A stretch of DNA of 64,000 bases from Endomicrobiales bacterium. Lineage in GTDB: Bacteria; Elusimicrobiota; Endomicrobiia; Endomicrobiales; JAFGGC01. The stretch is taken from assembly GCA_016930715.1 (NCBI GenBank), contig JAFGGC010000001.1, forward strand, positions 62,001-126,000, in the 5' to 3' direction. This document shows, piece after piece, positions 15,001-19,874 of this stretch. The position numbers and the translations under genes were made by a program. Numbering within the stretch: the stretch's first letter is position 1; each line of letters opens with the position of its first letter. Below the pieces are notes generated by a model. It saw only the letters and a list, made by a program, of their open reading frames with translations, was not told the origin of the DNA and ran no database searches.

Positions 15001-17110
15001 AACCCACGCCTATTGTCGCCGCGTTGACTATGAAATTATCGATTGTACCCCTTAATACAGATCCCCAGTCCACCGTGCCCGTCATAGCGTACTGCGCCGC
15101 GATATTCACGGCTGTGCCCACCGCGGTAGCTATGGCGGCTTTTACGAGTATCGGCGTCAGCCAGTGCTGCTGGAATACCGTCGCTACCACTATCGCTATC
15201 GCTATTATGACGAGCTTTGCGACCGTCGAGTGCCAGATAGCGCTCGCGCCTTTGGCGATGCCCTTTGCCGCTATGACAGTAGGATCGACTATGGTGGGCT
15301 TTATCACTTTTTCATAGGCGAATTTGGCGACCGGTTTGACAAGCTTGTCGTAGGTGAACTTGGCTATGGGCTTGATGAACTTTTCGTAGGTCAATTTCGC
15401 GACCGGTCTGATTATCTTGTTGTAGGTGAACTTGGCGACGGGTTTTATAACTTTGTTGAAAGTAAACTTCGCGACCGCGACGATGGGCTTTATTACAAGA
15501 GGTTTGATGATCTTGTTAAACGTGAACCTCGCGACCGGCCTTAGAACTCTGTTGAAGACAAACGTGAAAGGTTTTACTATTATGCGGCCTATCTTCTTTA
15601 TGCCGTTCCAGAGCCTTCCGAGCCCCAGGAAAGCGCCTTTTGCCTCGGCAAGCTGCGCCTGTTCAAGCACTTGAGCCTGCGCGGTTTCTATCCTGTTCTG
15701 CGACAACACCCTGCCGGACCAAATAGAGGCGAACTCCGCGCGCGAAACGGTGTATGCCTGCCTGTCGGAATCCACGTAGGTCACTGAATCGGCGTCCATG
15801 CCGGTGACGAGCACGAAATGGCCGACGCCGTCCTCTCCGGTAAAATGGGCGATTGCCGCCTTATTTTCCTTTATAGATTCCGAAAGGCCCTGCAGATCGG
15901 TCGAATACCCGGTAAGTTTGATTCCGCCGTACGCCGCCGTGTTCTGTATAGCCATCATCGAAAGCTGGAAAGGCGTACCGGTGGCGTCGAGTTTTGACTT
16001 CGCGTAATCTAGGTTCCCTGCTACTATATCCGTTAAAAGGGCCCTGCTGGCAAGATCAACAACATCGTAATCGACTTCCTGCGACGCGAAAAGCCCTACC
16101 AGCGAGAGCACCGCGCAATTGATTACCTGAGCGCCCTGAGTCGTCAAATAAGATATTATGTTTGATACCGTGACTTGAGTGAGGTTTACTGCCTGTGAGG
16201 GATTTATGCCGAGTGAAAGCGCGAGTTGTATCTGGTCTTCGGGTTTCGCGTTAATGAACTTGTTGAGCCATCCGCCTACTACCGCTATTACCTGTTCGGC
16301 TATCGTCTGGCCTTCTATTCCTATGCCTGCTTCCTGCGGTTCCTTTGCCGATTCTATCTCCTGCGCGACCGTCTCCACGACAGGCGGCGGAGGACCCTGC
16401 GCCTGATAGGCCACCGTGAAACGCTGGTCAACTACCTGAGAAACGTACCCCGGCGCGTTTGAAACCTGGCCTTGCGCGGCCTTTGCGGCTTCCGTGCGGG
16501 GCGCGACGGCCGTCTGCTGCTGCGGCTGGGCCTGAGCCGGAGTTTGAGCTTGCGTGACTTCCTCTTCAGGAGATTTCTTGAAGAGCCCCGCTATGGCGTT
16601 GAGTACGCCTGTGATGGCTTCGGCTATCCTGTTCTGCGCCTGGCCTTTAAGGTCTGCCTGGCTCGAAACCTCCTGCCCTTCTTTCGTGAATACCTTGATT
16701 GTCGTTTTTCCGGCGGCGTCCTTTATGAAGCGCGTTATGAGGCCGGACTTGAGGTCTTCAAAACCCACTATTTCCTTTGACTGTTTCGAAACGTGGTATA
16801 TCTTGTTCTCGGCTTTGTCTTCGACGAATATGAGCCCGCCGTCCTTGAGCATTTCCTGGGGGCTCAAATACGACATGCTGTTTGCCACCGCCTGCTGCTG
16901 AGCAAGCTGCTGTTTAATGCGTTTCTTGAGCTCCTCGGTCGTCTCGGCCGAATAGCCGCTGATGTAGAGTATGTTTATAAAAAAACACGCCGTGGTCGAA
17001 ACCGCGACCATCTTGTTGAAAAAGGCAAGCTTGAGATACGGCTTCAGGGCTTCGTAAAAAAGCCGGAACCGCTCTCTGATGCGCTCCTTTAAAAGATTAG
17101 TTGACAGCAT
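1..17110 (-). CDS. Giant surface/secreted-type protein with C39-like peptidase and SecA-like ATPase domains (3' partial)
   Basis: The frame starts at ATG 17110 after an AAGGAG site about 7 nt upstream and is still open at base 2, giving 5,703 visible residues; the C-terminus lies outside. In order: a signal/membrane segment (about residues 25-50); a Gln/Pro/Ala-rich linker; a peptidase-C39-like fold (about 320-475); a 12-residue tandem repeat; Gly/Ala-rich helical and hydrophobic stretches (about 600-1220); a long beta-strand-rich region (about 1220-2800) with Gly/Asn/Asp turns; a hydrophobic region with 55-residue repeats (about 2970-3110) and many predicted membrane segments (to about 3850); SecA-like ATPase motifs (about 4320-4880); helical segments and HEAT-like Ala-rich repeats near the window edge. 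I followed the frame line by line over bases 1-2160, across the SecA-like region and at sample points elsewhere and found no stop. I infer an envelope-associated or exported giant protein. Adhesion, predation or toxin delivery are all possible, and none is shown. Confidence 0.85.
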   Translation of the reverse strand, partial: MLSTNLLKERIRERFRLFYEALKPYLKLAFFNKMVAVSTTACFFINILYISGYSAETTEELKKRIKQQLAQQQAVANSMSYLSPQEMLKDGGLIFVEDKAENKIYHVSKQSKEIVGFEDLKSGLITRFIKDAAGKTTIKVFTKEGQEVSSQADLKGQAQNRIAEAITGVLNAIAGLFKKSPEEEVTQAQTPAQAQPQQQTAVAPRTEAAKAAQGQVSNAPGYVSQVVDQRFTVAYQAQGPPPPVVETVAQEIESAKEPQEAGIGIEGQTIAEQVIAVVGGWLNKFINAKPEDQIQLALSLGINPSQAVNLTQVTVSNIISYLTTQGAQVINCAVLSLVGLFASQEVDYDVVDLASRALLTDIVAGNLDYAKSKLDATGTPFQLSMMAIQNTAAYGGIKLTGYSTDLQGLSESIKENKAAIAHFTGEDGVGHFVLVTGMDADSVTYVDSDRQAYTVSRAEFASIWSGRVLSQNRIETAQAQVLEQAQLAEAKGAFLGLGRLWNGIKKIGRIIVKPFTFVFNRVLRPVARFTFNKIIKPLVIKPIVAVAKFTFNKVIKPVAKFTYNKIIRPVAKLTYEKFIKPIAKFTYDKLVKPVAKFAYEKVIKPTIVDPTVIAAKGIAKGASAIWHSTVAKLVIIAIAIVVATVFQQHWLTPILVKAAIATAVGTAVNIAAQYAMTGTVDWGSVLRGTIDNFIVNAATIGVGSVIGGTAAAGEAAIEAQQAVTTAQQIAMTTVKVINTVKMISTIASIASLAYTLFTGNELPGWLSDTISWTNKVSCGLSMGAQLGASQFYAKNPEAVQAIANNRAGLEYDNLVQSGEMGPDFATSDFTRADYIAANASRFVPQVVDEVSRGLPGYFLEQTLKNAGRAAIVGGGTALLHAGAQYLITGRVDWKRAGMAGAGSFSTTLDTRQQGLMGGGSNPFAFVTSPWFTVAYRGMQVAAAGYSLITGDELPEWMQMVMNGVGMIHSVNSLYNSSGAMFDGGFGNTINSIFSSVFSASSYYSSAMGDRADSIQRLFGNFQGIFDGFNNLRSGLNNIANLYIGGARIVGGVTDAYQTIILEQITQDLIARGLIEGDDLSRGYGSLNQEQRSYVLQEAFKNSMFRACYAVSAVTSMIMTIANVAANTSKQFELGKYISLGALFSAAIDFYAAVANDLNVYNLGWVKKLKATLNFVSAVANFAAEIQYAQQYYQTRRQMFENNPGLRSALRAMLGRDARPSDIPQVFVERYIEQQARMAQAISAGTYTAEVGPLDITYSGFETGNVSITTFFRLLGMEDLQKVLRAGGDVLGAFFNAAQLDLSFRDCSVTIAAEGIDIPINGRMTEHGFLQIDDASIQAISSVRINTNVKFNNLTFKANAGYYGVLARETGKTDENGKAILSHQIILLGAYFGERGGYRVEGTAVPKMYEQSNLIQSVSMQYTSITDQTGRRYSIQIAKDLGNGTANFIIREILTGEGTISLDLSGLNSGTLEGQISSVVLNTGYFSSTLVIGWLIGAAIQDNRTLYIEGFSQLLTQEEAWQLVQAQNRQGSETIGEGGPKEAALARPELTNLAIGMDENNNLFMMGENGGGGTAFIFLTEEQFNTRQVDGNLTVNSFGAHTYISMSSDVSMQLTTPYGESFTTRIVFEAGSTIFIGQNYKTLFDCRNTIKGGSYSLVTRVKATRTEFASAGRFGLFALPRAGFLEITQKYDGKNFTLESATFNNVALGNNNQLFRIQLGDRIDLTAVFFNNGQKLDFWGVVNTDSITRVEFETQVINGNKIPVMILNINNLKTISRIHNVDGEKITQSIRIDGKVVLGGGVNPGIIYTAMGYDDGSGGQIMKHELVYDGSGGYMFADGQGIKWDLRYGNQSLAGTEIRGIRLLSDGKIAFIVSEALAAGDSRTFNGYNEALRASGTSTKPPEAVKQTSSLLINGNTITNNTIVDPGREQEGIAHIFFDISVAELMANRVDEMMLSGFSAGTLVTVQNTFFEAGNLLSGDYAYQALVFDNAGGAFLIVVDGTGIFANLNSLQDGSYKHVLGTRRVTVSGDTYTFENSAYVTVTLVTHNPGGSPDTKVLSFGTCGITADGRLVGGVDGMGADGRLSGVRAISDVNTRIDIYGKAGVQTVVFAYGADGQTIQIVGTFSYDSVKTRTDQNGAVIGYEVGESRTLVDRTDPNRKLTITVGMIITNGKVQRTGNGSIIGSFIGPDGKPKDISATLISIGNGRYRIVGADGNEISSQVSIGGQNFDYVIKTVNFGQDGSIALGIRLTIDAGQTLTSRHREIRTEGGASKDRGAPRHTGGTLDASFNAATGLWSFTNTGSRSVGVLASISLQDAFTGRAEGKAVEVTAFEVGTRINLRGGTGFEVEDPSGIRSIDVSFKVSSSLIIGTEGGIYSNLGYLISGVALVTETARLAKGETGKRITVVTQYTGRGRGLKAEVDHISVTVDGRNLPNAPDKFRLVNGETAVVLRGNNGVVVFCGFFAPNQVVILDRKGNYYDLVNSRELARRSEKGKSIRFMGTERFTIDENNRKRNIGVVQVVMSGHILGRVLSDVVFDPQKALNANDVHFALRAPLMESFTINFGAGGIVDSAMLRGLLLTYVMRNGERVPEIQGLIFGVRENFGNVDHVELSYDPQADTQKTLPPGVFVQTASLVMYEKGGKTYYRFINRPDLANDGEVGVIIGLDHILSGNVNAINDATFWSFSKGMVVSFDETYTYGVQYNRAGERIMVARTINDMRFEIHVTGTLSDNLAHTKGDGAVIDRGFVIGMAGSNFTRYIIMGQVVFKSGAYREIYHSEYDSVTGKRVDYVINLAAFNFDAVQISNAYNIKPELAATLIKNGDLIRNPDGSYTLLRDNIYAVRNGETVKLRTGSFLTMNGAVIQSAGVGGIGLYARALGYGLRDTITYGKMGWSVFKFGASSLVSDAGKWISATGSVTYGWTAGVVSAGYQWADTKLIQPAAGRISAGYNAFMGTSFGQGLASFASGFAETLFLAELTRGIAQTYNLGFSGVKDLVRWAAVEAAASVRDISIYLYDYTVVGRIIEGTGIAALARGLSTIYDLGYSGTKDLLKWGAVELGNAVRDISSYLYNYTVVGKFIEGVGIGALARGLAQVYNLGPIGTLKALGRFAGDVIDGIYNFISAKIPQPIIMAAKAVFLAATFLANPVTATVAFLTANIGRVLLNAVVISAIVKPFVDNAILAFGAVSEMISIIREQGIGAAFGLVRSGFSILVNELIVNSILLPFGNMARNFVIDYVLNNQFVRQFTNFVNTNIFTPLFGMARTVVNTFIYRPLNFFGGLISGLNGWIMSEIVVPLGIEKLYTGAKVMGALVLMSLPIVNTFLTPLIMGFTDTGRLIRDFVLNNAWEIAKVGVGVVGVVVGTVVAIFFGWTGVGAAVGVGLIAGAITFMGVGSLTILQTGSIRQAMKEATVDGLIAAIPFGGIGARVATKASIAIVERTGASLARRSLAAVVERFSVRLATRIIGKQALRETAEVAVRQAAVKATAWQILGRKVLTNSAAILKDVAIGGTVYALGATGAGMISGQRPWKEQGISVYTYFVNQFLEGAKWALYLSGGIRILGGIVGSTAYALGGARGWVRFYRVVNSPFGLTRYANRGVFGSGFMTGARTIGARILNSAYTPVRYILSVFDRAYRAAHLGGQMLTWKGIGHFVMSAPFFSMADVMIQTAISSYKLTKANGYLTFELNWTSKAQGLQLWQKFLLEPFQLAQISVIILTSMQVFQITGSALRSLIGLPRGSVSAFINVLSARHSVLGLSRAIRAFFNPGKAATLIARNLGQEQAAKGLFARALLSIDSSLFVAGMLSVGQTIGEIIAGDAVVFLRDNFGVEMTEEQFVEKFTFAFLFLLPQAHKPFGFRLTDNLTKAEIRDIFTGKDQSIIEKLARSDPDLPIEFLRLDLATLKQKILSESGINVTKAEVEMITLRDFEIVRDAEGNSVIRGEGVITPNPESPYTQVMRIRDASGREVEMMVSFENEVGFRISGDAQGNARMSIVSGDGFITAGRLNINGRIFNPDYARFEFRQNARGETELYVIGSGKEITRVEIDATGREIVTESRETYRFGDTEAVKIAELRDGKWESVAADVVQGRSASSIIEGYTNLIRRALERRLGQGAQDAHIVEAAINGIIRDYGSLEAWAKQLYSGGKPNPVLDHYLTQAARDYMIERYKNRPDVREATANVVMRTGENLGGPEGRVNQIVREILSRPENKRLSELEKKFIRQAVAERIMESLMGRVESRILELLPVAGSELLRLRSLPRSAEVWENLLKQLTPEARKLFMDTVSEVFGIERGLFDLRVGPEFGVTVDGVFGEAFVLRLFSMEYNLRIPQLDTIRIHLNSLETTNGRITGQKLNFERLSLFNPTAGGKTLANWLIIEFRTSLGLKTDTILPNKALLEQMISGKIGKTTYDRLFGRIFGDGKSGRVRLLDDIVDRYNNPATRDSAREELISALRDTEGLLFTERSLFLAQQILGDKVLSGLLKARQQDTLFLMDEAHLYFKNVMDLIISGGDKAPLSRDYTDSYERAYDALTKLFGEKDGRLNVDLSDITHFRLIDGRVFLTDATINMLRMKGLEINIGVAESILTGVRAFREQSVFRTGDRIVPLSELTGRAEYSRQFQDVYFILGAARESGISRNALYQSAAQSRTTSTQGLATIINNYRYVLGVTGTPPKYSPILDMLGFVSLDISLTPKAAVEIQYRIAGEGRTTFDTLAELAVERFMELNVDVIRGKNGRVVDIRIRNDAVQIAVQAERVNDMVRMIETRLREVLMKNGVDRSMAERFVREHIYRVTEGEIQTLAAGNKRNMIAVGNRIMGLGVDFGVNMSLFSDSKSYTDSIKQQSKGRPMRNQEFGEFTVVAEQKWINEQWDMLGRLRWTGREGGKNSKLGERMIDAIRRGSEVTSEQKLSLIQEYYDAVAEGKVSVQTISTLVRDLLIEQISSQMSPALRERFMSIYFERSAEMSRGRFEQRGEGFNGEEQMRYELKNTIEALKRALEMMGREGSTEYNALKKALDVLDPLSGAATTNFENIPEIMRTVGLDFAGRISAILSLAMTKAGELVPVETQMRRPEKFMVQTQADYRAKLKEAGYADTAIDLIVARTPGFNPDGILSPQGLVAANQVLRVIGFNSSGKMMDPGAIARQDSILGSIIPGFAMGTVPVHRAYDAIEFVKGASGAGVLPFDSMSDLDSLLAVGSLISAGKIKASEGIPVTYEWLSNVVRIYRQNGLTGLIENSGLSGDMAGSRVVAVNLTAAERRVIGKKQTKLDLEKRLRLAQMGYLGQLPEQIRQAKMRASRDLEAGRKILPVFLGWGTLGLQINLGVRRLYGKLFNSENSLLRDILAGREAGVDSAFSMLSLEQKGEDLFLSETSNRISLIEFIEKLKAQGIPSSRGFRSGKAKLAGLSGLDVSDRDAVVAYVEDLFTGPWTAIKTFLGVTVKEKTILDRLQTIVAGGVEVRNVLLLYSPELAGAIVADETRDVDVVLAELEAQVSETEAADGAALDTQVKQLAAIASIRGTLSARAVDKLRKAAANTRNTAEQRKAAINALAAVAKSKKAEAAARRLAVDALGAVVPQAEKADAVAAEIAKAAKPEEAKDEAAELAKKQWQEILDSLDAGAPVTKKPRMGKHIFNVSLAIGIGIAVLVFGAPVWVAGAALSISMLINMDIKNMMKGAAEARAKGAGIKGILKQQFSQQQKGLGLTGLALPISYL
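2500..4160 (-). other. SecA-like / SF2 ATPase motor domain inside the first giant protein
   Basis: Consecutive motifs were read codon by codon. A Q-motif-like R-I-P-Q-L-D-T-I comes first, then Walker A N-P-T-A-G-G-K-T-L (Lys4363) and Walker B L-M-D-E-A-H (Asp4488) followed by L-I-I-S-G-G. A block S-E-L-T-G-R-A-E-Y-S-R-Q-F follows, then Q-G-L-A-T-I-I-N-N-Y and G-V-T-G-T-P-P (about 4660-4666). Next are N-M-I-A-V-G-N-R-I-M-G-L-G-V-D-F (Asp4814) and K-G-R-P-M-R-N-Q-E-F-G (Arg4839). Bacterial SecA has the same order: TGEGKT, DEAR-TPLIISG, DE-x-TGR, Q-x-LATIT-x-Q-x-Y, GMTGT, ATNMAGRGTDI and GRSGRQGDPG. The segment between motifs II and III, where SecA carries its preprotein-binding insertion, is also SecA-like. 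A conventional housekeeping SecA would be a separate gene of about 850-950 residues. Confidence 0.8.
7790..8190 (-). repeat. 165-bp coding repeats (55-residue units) in the first giant protein
   Basis: Two full copies and part of a third encode units of the form A-R-G-L-x-x-x-Y-x-L-G-x-x-G-x-K-D-L, a W-x-A-V-E stretch, then V-R-D-I-S-x-Y-L-Y-x-Y-T-V-V-G and I-E-G-x-G-I. The D-I-S-S-Y-L-Y-N-Y and D-I-S-I-Y-L-Y-D-Y blocks are exactly 165 bases apart, so the unit is 55 residues. They lie in a hydrophobic helical part of the protein. Confidence 0.85.
15310..15560 (-). repeat. 36-bp coding tandem repeats (12-residue K-P-V-A-K-F-T-Y-N-K-I-I units)
   Basis: About seven imperfect units follow each other in frame, of the type K-P-V-A-K-F-T-(Y/F)-(N/D/E)-K-(I/V/L/F)-I. 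One is interrupted by a short extra segment (P-L-V-I-K-P-I-V-A). The region directly follows the C39-like domain. It is strongly basic with alternating hydrophobic residues and could form an amphipathic rod or a membrane-binding spacer. Confidence 0.8.
15690..16126 (-). other. Peptidase C39-like domain inside the first giant protein
   Basis: Around residue 332 the protein reads V-I-N-C-A-V-L-S. About 100 residues later comes G-H-F-V-L-V-T-G (His431), then Y-V-D-S-D and an E-F-x-x-I-W-S-G segment. This order (Cys near the start, His in a short strand before V-x-G, Asp, then E/D-F-x-x-x-W-x-G) is that of the papain-like C39 double-glycine peptidases and their C39-like relatives. The usual D-C-G-P around the nucleophile is N-C-A-V here, so catalytic activity is uncertain. 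The domain follows the signal-like N-terminus by about 270 residues. Related folds cleave leader peptides during export; that role here is inference. Confidence 0.6.
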
Positions 17111-17132
17111 TTTTTTCTCCTTAGTTGCGCCT

Positions 17133-17166
17133 GATTACACAGATTGCAGACGCAGATTACACAGAT
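17133..17166 (+). repeat. Two copies of GATTACACAGAT downstream of the GxxExxY gene
   Basis: The 12-mer GATTACACAGAT occurs at 17133-17144 and 17155-17166, separated by TGCAGACGCA. The same motif in inverted orientation lies at the other end of the GxxExxY gene, and a further copy is at 18285-18296. Confidence 0.9.
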
Positions 17167-17206
17167 GACTTCAACTATGTTTTTCGCGGAATCCCGCTAA
17201 GCGGGA

Positions 17207-17584
17207 TTAAACCGTAAGTCTTTTTATTTGACAGCTTTTATTACCAAAATTTATTATTAAACCAATTTTAATTCCGGATGCTTTTAAATACGAAAGTAAT
17301 TGGTATTCAAACTGCTTGATAATAACTCCTGTTACAGCCTTTACTTCAACTATCACGCTATCTTCAACGACCAAATCTGCCCTGAAAGACCCGCTGACTT
17401 TATCCAAATAGTGAATCTTGTATTCTTTTTCAGTTTTATATTCAATATTTCGACTCACAAGTTCTGTTATTAAAGAGTTTTGATATATTTTTTCATTAAA
17501 ACCGGGTCCTATTGTGTTATGAACCTTAAAACAAGCCCCTATAATCTTCTCCGTTAACTGGTTGATACTACCTTTCAGTCTCAT
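17207..17584 (-). CDS. GxxExxY family protein (PDDEXK nuclease-like fold)
   Basis: A 125-residue protein with the family signature G28-F-N-E31-K-I-Y34. It also has a PDDEXK-like core: D70 in F-R-A-D-L-V-V and E80-x-K82 in V-I-V-E-V-K-A. Length and motifs are typical of the GxxExxY family (PDDEXK_3 type), whose cellular role is not established. The start codon sits inside the repeat GATTACACAGATGAG, so this copy of the inverted repeat supplies the ATG; no clear Shine-Dalgarno sequence is visible. The neighbouring sequence is AT-richer than the surrounding genes. Repeats in inverted orientation at both ends suggest the gene moves or is copied together with them. Confidence 0.85.
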   Translation of the reverse strand: MRLKGSINQLTEKIIGACFKVHNTIGPGFNEKIYQNSLITELVSRNIEYKTEKEYKIHYLDKVSGSFRADLVVEDSVIVEVKAVTGVIIKQFEYQLLSYLKASGIKIGLIINFGNKSCQIKRLTV

Positions 17585-17614
17585 CTGTGTAATCCTTTAG
17601 AAATCCGTGTAATC
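17583..17614 (-). repeat. Inverted GATTACA(C)-type repeats at the 5' end of the GxxExxY gene
   Basis: ATCTGTGTAATC at 17583-17594 and ATCCGTGTAATC at 17603-17614 are reverse complements (one mismatch in the second) of the two 12-mers at 17133-17166. The gene is therefore bracketed by two-plus-two inverted copies. Confidence 0.9.
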
Positions 17615-17620
17615 AAGAAA

Positions 17621-17653
17621 ACAAAAAATCCCGACCTTTAAGGCCGGGATTCT
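17621..17653 (-). terminator. Rho-independent terminator of the membrane-protein gene
   Basis: On the minus strand an 11-bp stem AATCCCGGCCT/AGGTCGGGATT (one G-T pair) with a three-base loop is followed by TTTTTT. The stop codon of the upstream gene (17638-17640) lies inside the stem-loop. Confidence 0.85.
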
Positions 17654-18198
17654 TTTGTTTTCCTTATATTGGTCCTGGTAACTTCAGGCAGCACGCCGTT
17701 TCTCGGGCGGACCACCATGAGCATCATTAAAAAGAAATAAACGAGTATTATACCGTAACTTAAAAAGCTGAAACCCTGAAGTATCACGGAAACATCCGCT
17801 ACCGCGAAAGAAACCCCCAGCTTGGGCGCGAGAAAATCAAGCGGTATCACGGATTCCTCAATTTCGACCACGAAGCGCCTTTCGGCGTTGAATATGCCGG
17901 CATTGGAAGATGTATCGGAGGATTTGGCGTTCTTCCCGTGGTTCGAACCCTTGTGCGTGCCCTGCATCTTGCCGGTAAAAAGGAGGTTGGCAAGCTCTAT
18001 TGCGACGTTCGTCGGAAGCGCGAAGAGGTGGAAAATCACGGTCTGATTGCCCATCGCCAGGGCGACCGCATCGTAATTTTTCAGGGCCATCAGGGAGCGC
18101 GGGAAGAGAGCGGCAACGGCGATGGACAGCACGCAGGAAACCGTCACCAGTTTCTTCCTGAAATCCGCGTCAGTGATGGGTCCGACCAGCCTTTTCAT
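17638..18198 (-). CDS. Predicted membrane protein of unknown function
   Basis: A 186-residue protein starting at ATG 18198 after GGGGAAAAG. A hydrophobic segment at about residues 17-35 may be a signal anchor. A second lies at about 47-73, followed by a Gly/Ser/Lys/Asn-rich hydrophilic loop. A further hydrophobic pair lies at about 128-162, and the tail is basic. No family was recognised. It is separated from the CheY-like gene upstream by about 130 bases and ends in its own terminator, so it may close the regulatory/envelope cluster. Confidence 0.7.
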   Translation of the reverse strand: MKRLVGPITDADFRKKLVTVSCVLSIAVAALFPRSLMALKNYDAVALAMGNQTVIFHLFALPTNVAIELANLLFTGKMQGTHKGSNHGKNAKSSDTSSNAGIFNAERRFVVEIEESVIPLDFLAPKLGVSFAVADVSVILQGFSFLSYGIILVYFFLMMLMVVRPRNGVLPEVTRTNIRKTKESRP

Positions 18199-18284
18199 CT
18201 TTTCCCCGCTCTGTACTACTATATTTAACAGAAAAACCCTAATTTTTCAAGCATTATTTGGGGTCTGACATTCCGTCAGCCCTT

Positions 18285-18296
18285 GATTACACAGAT
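18285..18296 (+). repeat. Additional GATTACACAGAT copy
   Basis: An isolated copy of the 12-mer seen around the GxxExxY gene, in the gap between the membrane-protein gene and the CheY-like gene. Confidence 0.7.
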
Positions 18297-18330
18297 TAAA
18301 CTTTCGATTGCAACGATTATTCAAAAAAAC

Positions 18331-18696
18331 TTACTTATTCTTCGATTTAATACCTTCAAGCACCATAAAAAGCTTCTTGAAATTTATCGGCTTTTTTATG
18401 AAATCCTCGGCGCCGAGGTCTTTTGCAGATTCGCCCTCGTCGCTTGAGGATATTATTATAACAGGTATCCTTGCCGTGCCCGGGTCGGATTTGATGTCGC
18501 GGAGCACGTTCAGGCCGTTCTTGTCCGGCAGGTAGATGTCGAGAGTTATCACGTCGGGCTTGTGGCTTTTGATGTCCTTGACGGCCTCGGTGCCCGTGTA
18601 TGCTATCTCTGCATCGTAACCTTCTTCCTCAAGGCGTTCTTTGAGGAGTTCGGCCACGTTTTGTTCGTCCTCCACGACTAATACAGCGTTCTTCAT
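18331..18696 (-). CDS. Single-domain response regulator (CheY-like receiver)
   Basis: A 121-residue protein consisting only of a REC domain: acidic pocket E9-D10-E11, phosphoacceptor D53 in I-T-L-D-I-Y-L-P, S83-S85 at the switch position and the conserved K102-P103. The sequence after P103 is short, with no output domain. It begins 23 bases after the YD-repeat-like gene and is probably co-transcribed with it. No kinase is adjacent; the nearest is at 27558-29021. It could signal by protein-protein contact. Confidence 0.93.
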   Translation of the reverse strand: MKNAVLVVEDEQNVAELLKERLEEEGYDAEIAYTGTEAVKDIKSHKPDVITLDIYLPDKNGLNVLRDIKSDPGTARIPVIIISSSDEGESAKDLGAEDFIKKPINFKKLFMVLEGIKSKNK

Positions 18697-18719
18697 AGAA
18701 TCCTCCCGAAAACCGGGCG

Positions 18720-19874
18720 TCAGTTGCTTGAGCCTTTGGCCGTCTCATCGACCAGCGATTTTATCTTTTGCGCGTCGGGTTTTTCGCTTAAGAGGTATAT
18801 GCCTGAAGCCATACCCTTGTCGTAAGTTATCACAAAACCGTTGAGCTCGTCCCACAGCCCTACGAGCCTTCCCTTGTCGTATACCCATTCGCTAACAAGC
18901 ATGTCCTTGTAGGTCACGCACATCGGTTTTCCGTCCACGCCGTACCAGGTGGATTCCTTCGACGCCGTGTCGTAGGAAAACCTCAGCGCCTGTCCTTCGT
19001 AGAAATACTGCCTTACTACCTGCCCGGAAGCGGACATCTCGTAAACGGGCCTGCCGTTCGTGAAGTAAGTCGCCGTGCCGTACTCATCGACGCTCTTGTC
19101 AAGAATGTATCTCCCCTCGGAGTCGTACTTGTACTGGTACTGCAGGAGCGTTTTCCCGTATTTGTCCTCGCTTCTCTGCATATTGCCTTTGCCGTCAAAG
19201 AAAGTCTTGTTGCCCTGGGCGTCCTCTTTTTCCCTCAAGACGCCGTTCTTGTCGTAGCTGTACCACGCCGTCTGGTTGTCCATGAAATCTACGTCGTACA
19301 CGGGCTTGCCGGACGAATCAAAAACCGTTTTGCTCTGCGTTAGCTCGTCGATTATGTAGAGTGTGTTCTTGCCGTATTTGTCGTACTGGTAGGTCTTCGT
19401 GACGTTGTTCTCGAAATCGTATTCCCGCAAGATTTTCCCGCCGTAGCCGAGCTCCTGGTAACCGATTACCTGCCCGTTGCCGTTTTTCAGCACCATGCGG
19501 TTCGAACCACGCTCCATCTCGGTGGACTGCACGATGTTGCCTTCAGGGGTGAGCGAACGGCTTACCCCTTTCAGCGAAAACTCGAACGACCCGTCCTTGC
19601 CGATCCTCACCGTCATCTTGCCTTCCGGCGTGAAATACACGCTGTTGCCGTACTGGTCGTGAGCCGCCACCGGCCTTCCCGGGAGTATCTCGAACATCTG
19701 TACCGGCGTGCCCCATTCGACTATGCTTTCTATGGGCCTTCCCTGAGGTCCGAACGTGTAGGGATTCGGCTCAGGCATAAAAAACGCCCACGCGCTTCCG
19801 TCGGCAAGCATCAGGCCGGCTGAAAACACGATGGACAGGATCTTTGTTGAAATTTTTACGCCTTTCGTTCTCAT
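18720..19874 (-). CDS. Secreted YD/RHS-repeat-like protein
   Basis: A 384-residue protein with a basic start and a hydrophobic signal peptide ending near S-A-W-A-F (about residue 31). The rest is a string of short beta-hairpin repeats of the type Y-D-x-x-G, Y-D-K-Y-G-K, F-D-S-S-G-K-P-V-Y, Y-S-Y-D-K-N-G and Y-K-Y-D-S-E-G-R-Y. These resemble the YD repeats of RHS and wall-associated proteins and other MORN-like hairpin repeats. There is no RHS core or toxin tip. It is probably periplasmic or surface-exposed. The 23-base gap to the CheY-like gene downstream suggests an operon. Confidence 0.75.
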   Translation of the reverse strand: MRTKGVKISTKILSIVFSAGLMLADGSAWAFFMPEPNPYTFGPQGRPIESIVEWGTPVQMFEILPGRPVAAHDQYGNSVYFTPEGKMTVRIGKDGSFEFSLKGVSRSLTPEGNIVQSTEMERGSNRMVLKNGNGQVIGYQELGYGGKILREYDFENNVTKTYQYDKYGKNTLYIIDELTQSKTVFDSSGKPVYDVDFMDNQTAWYSYDKNGVLREKEDAQGNKTFFDGKGNMQRSEDKYGKTLLQYQYKYDSEGRYILDKSVDEYGTATYFTNGRPVYEMSASGQVVRQYFYEGQALRFSYDTASKESTWYGVDGKPMCVTYKDMLVSEWVYDKGRLVGLWDELNGFVITYDKGMASGIYLLSEKPDAQKIKSLVDETAKGSSN

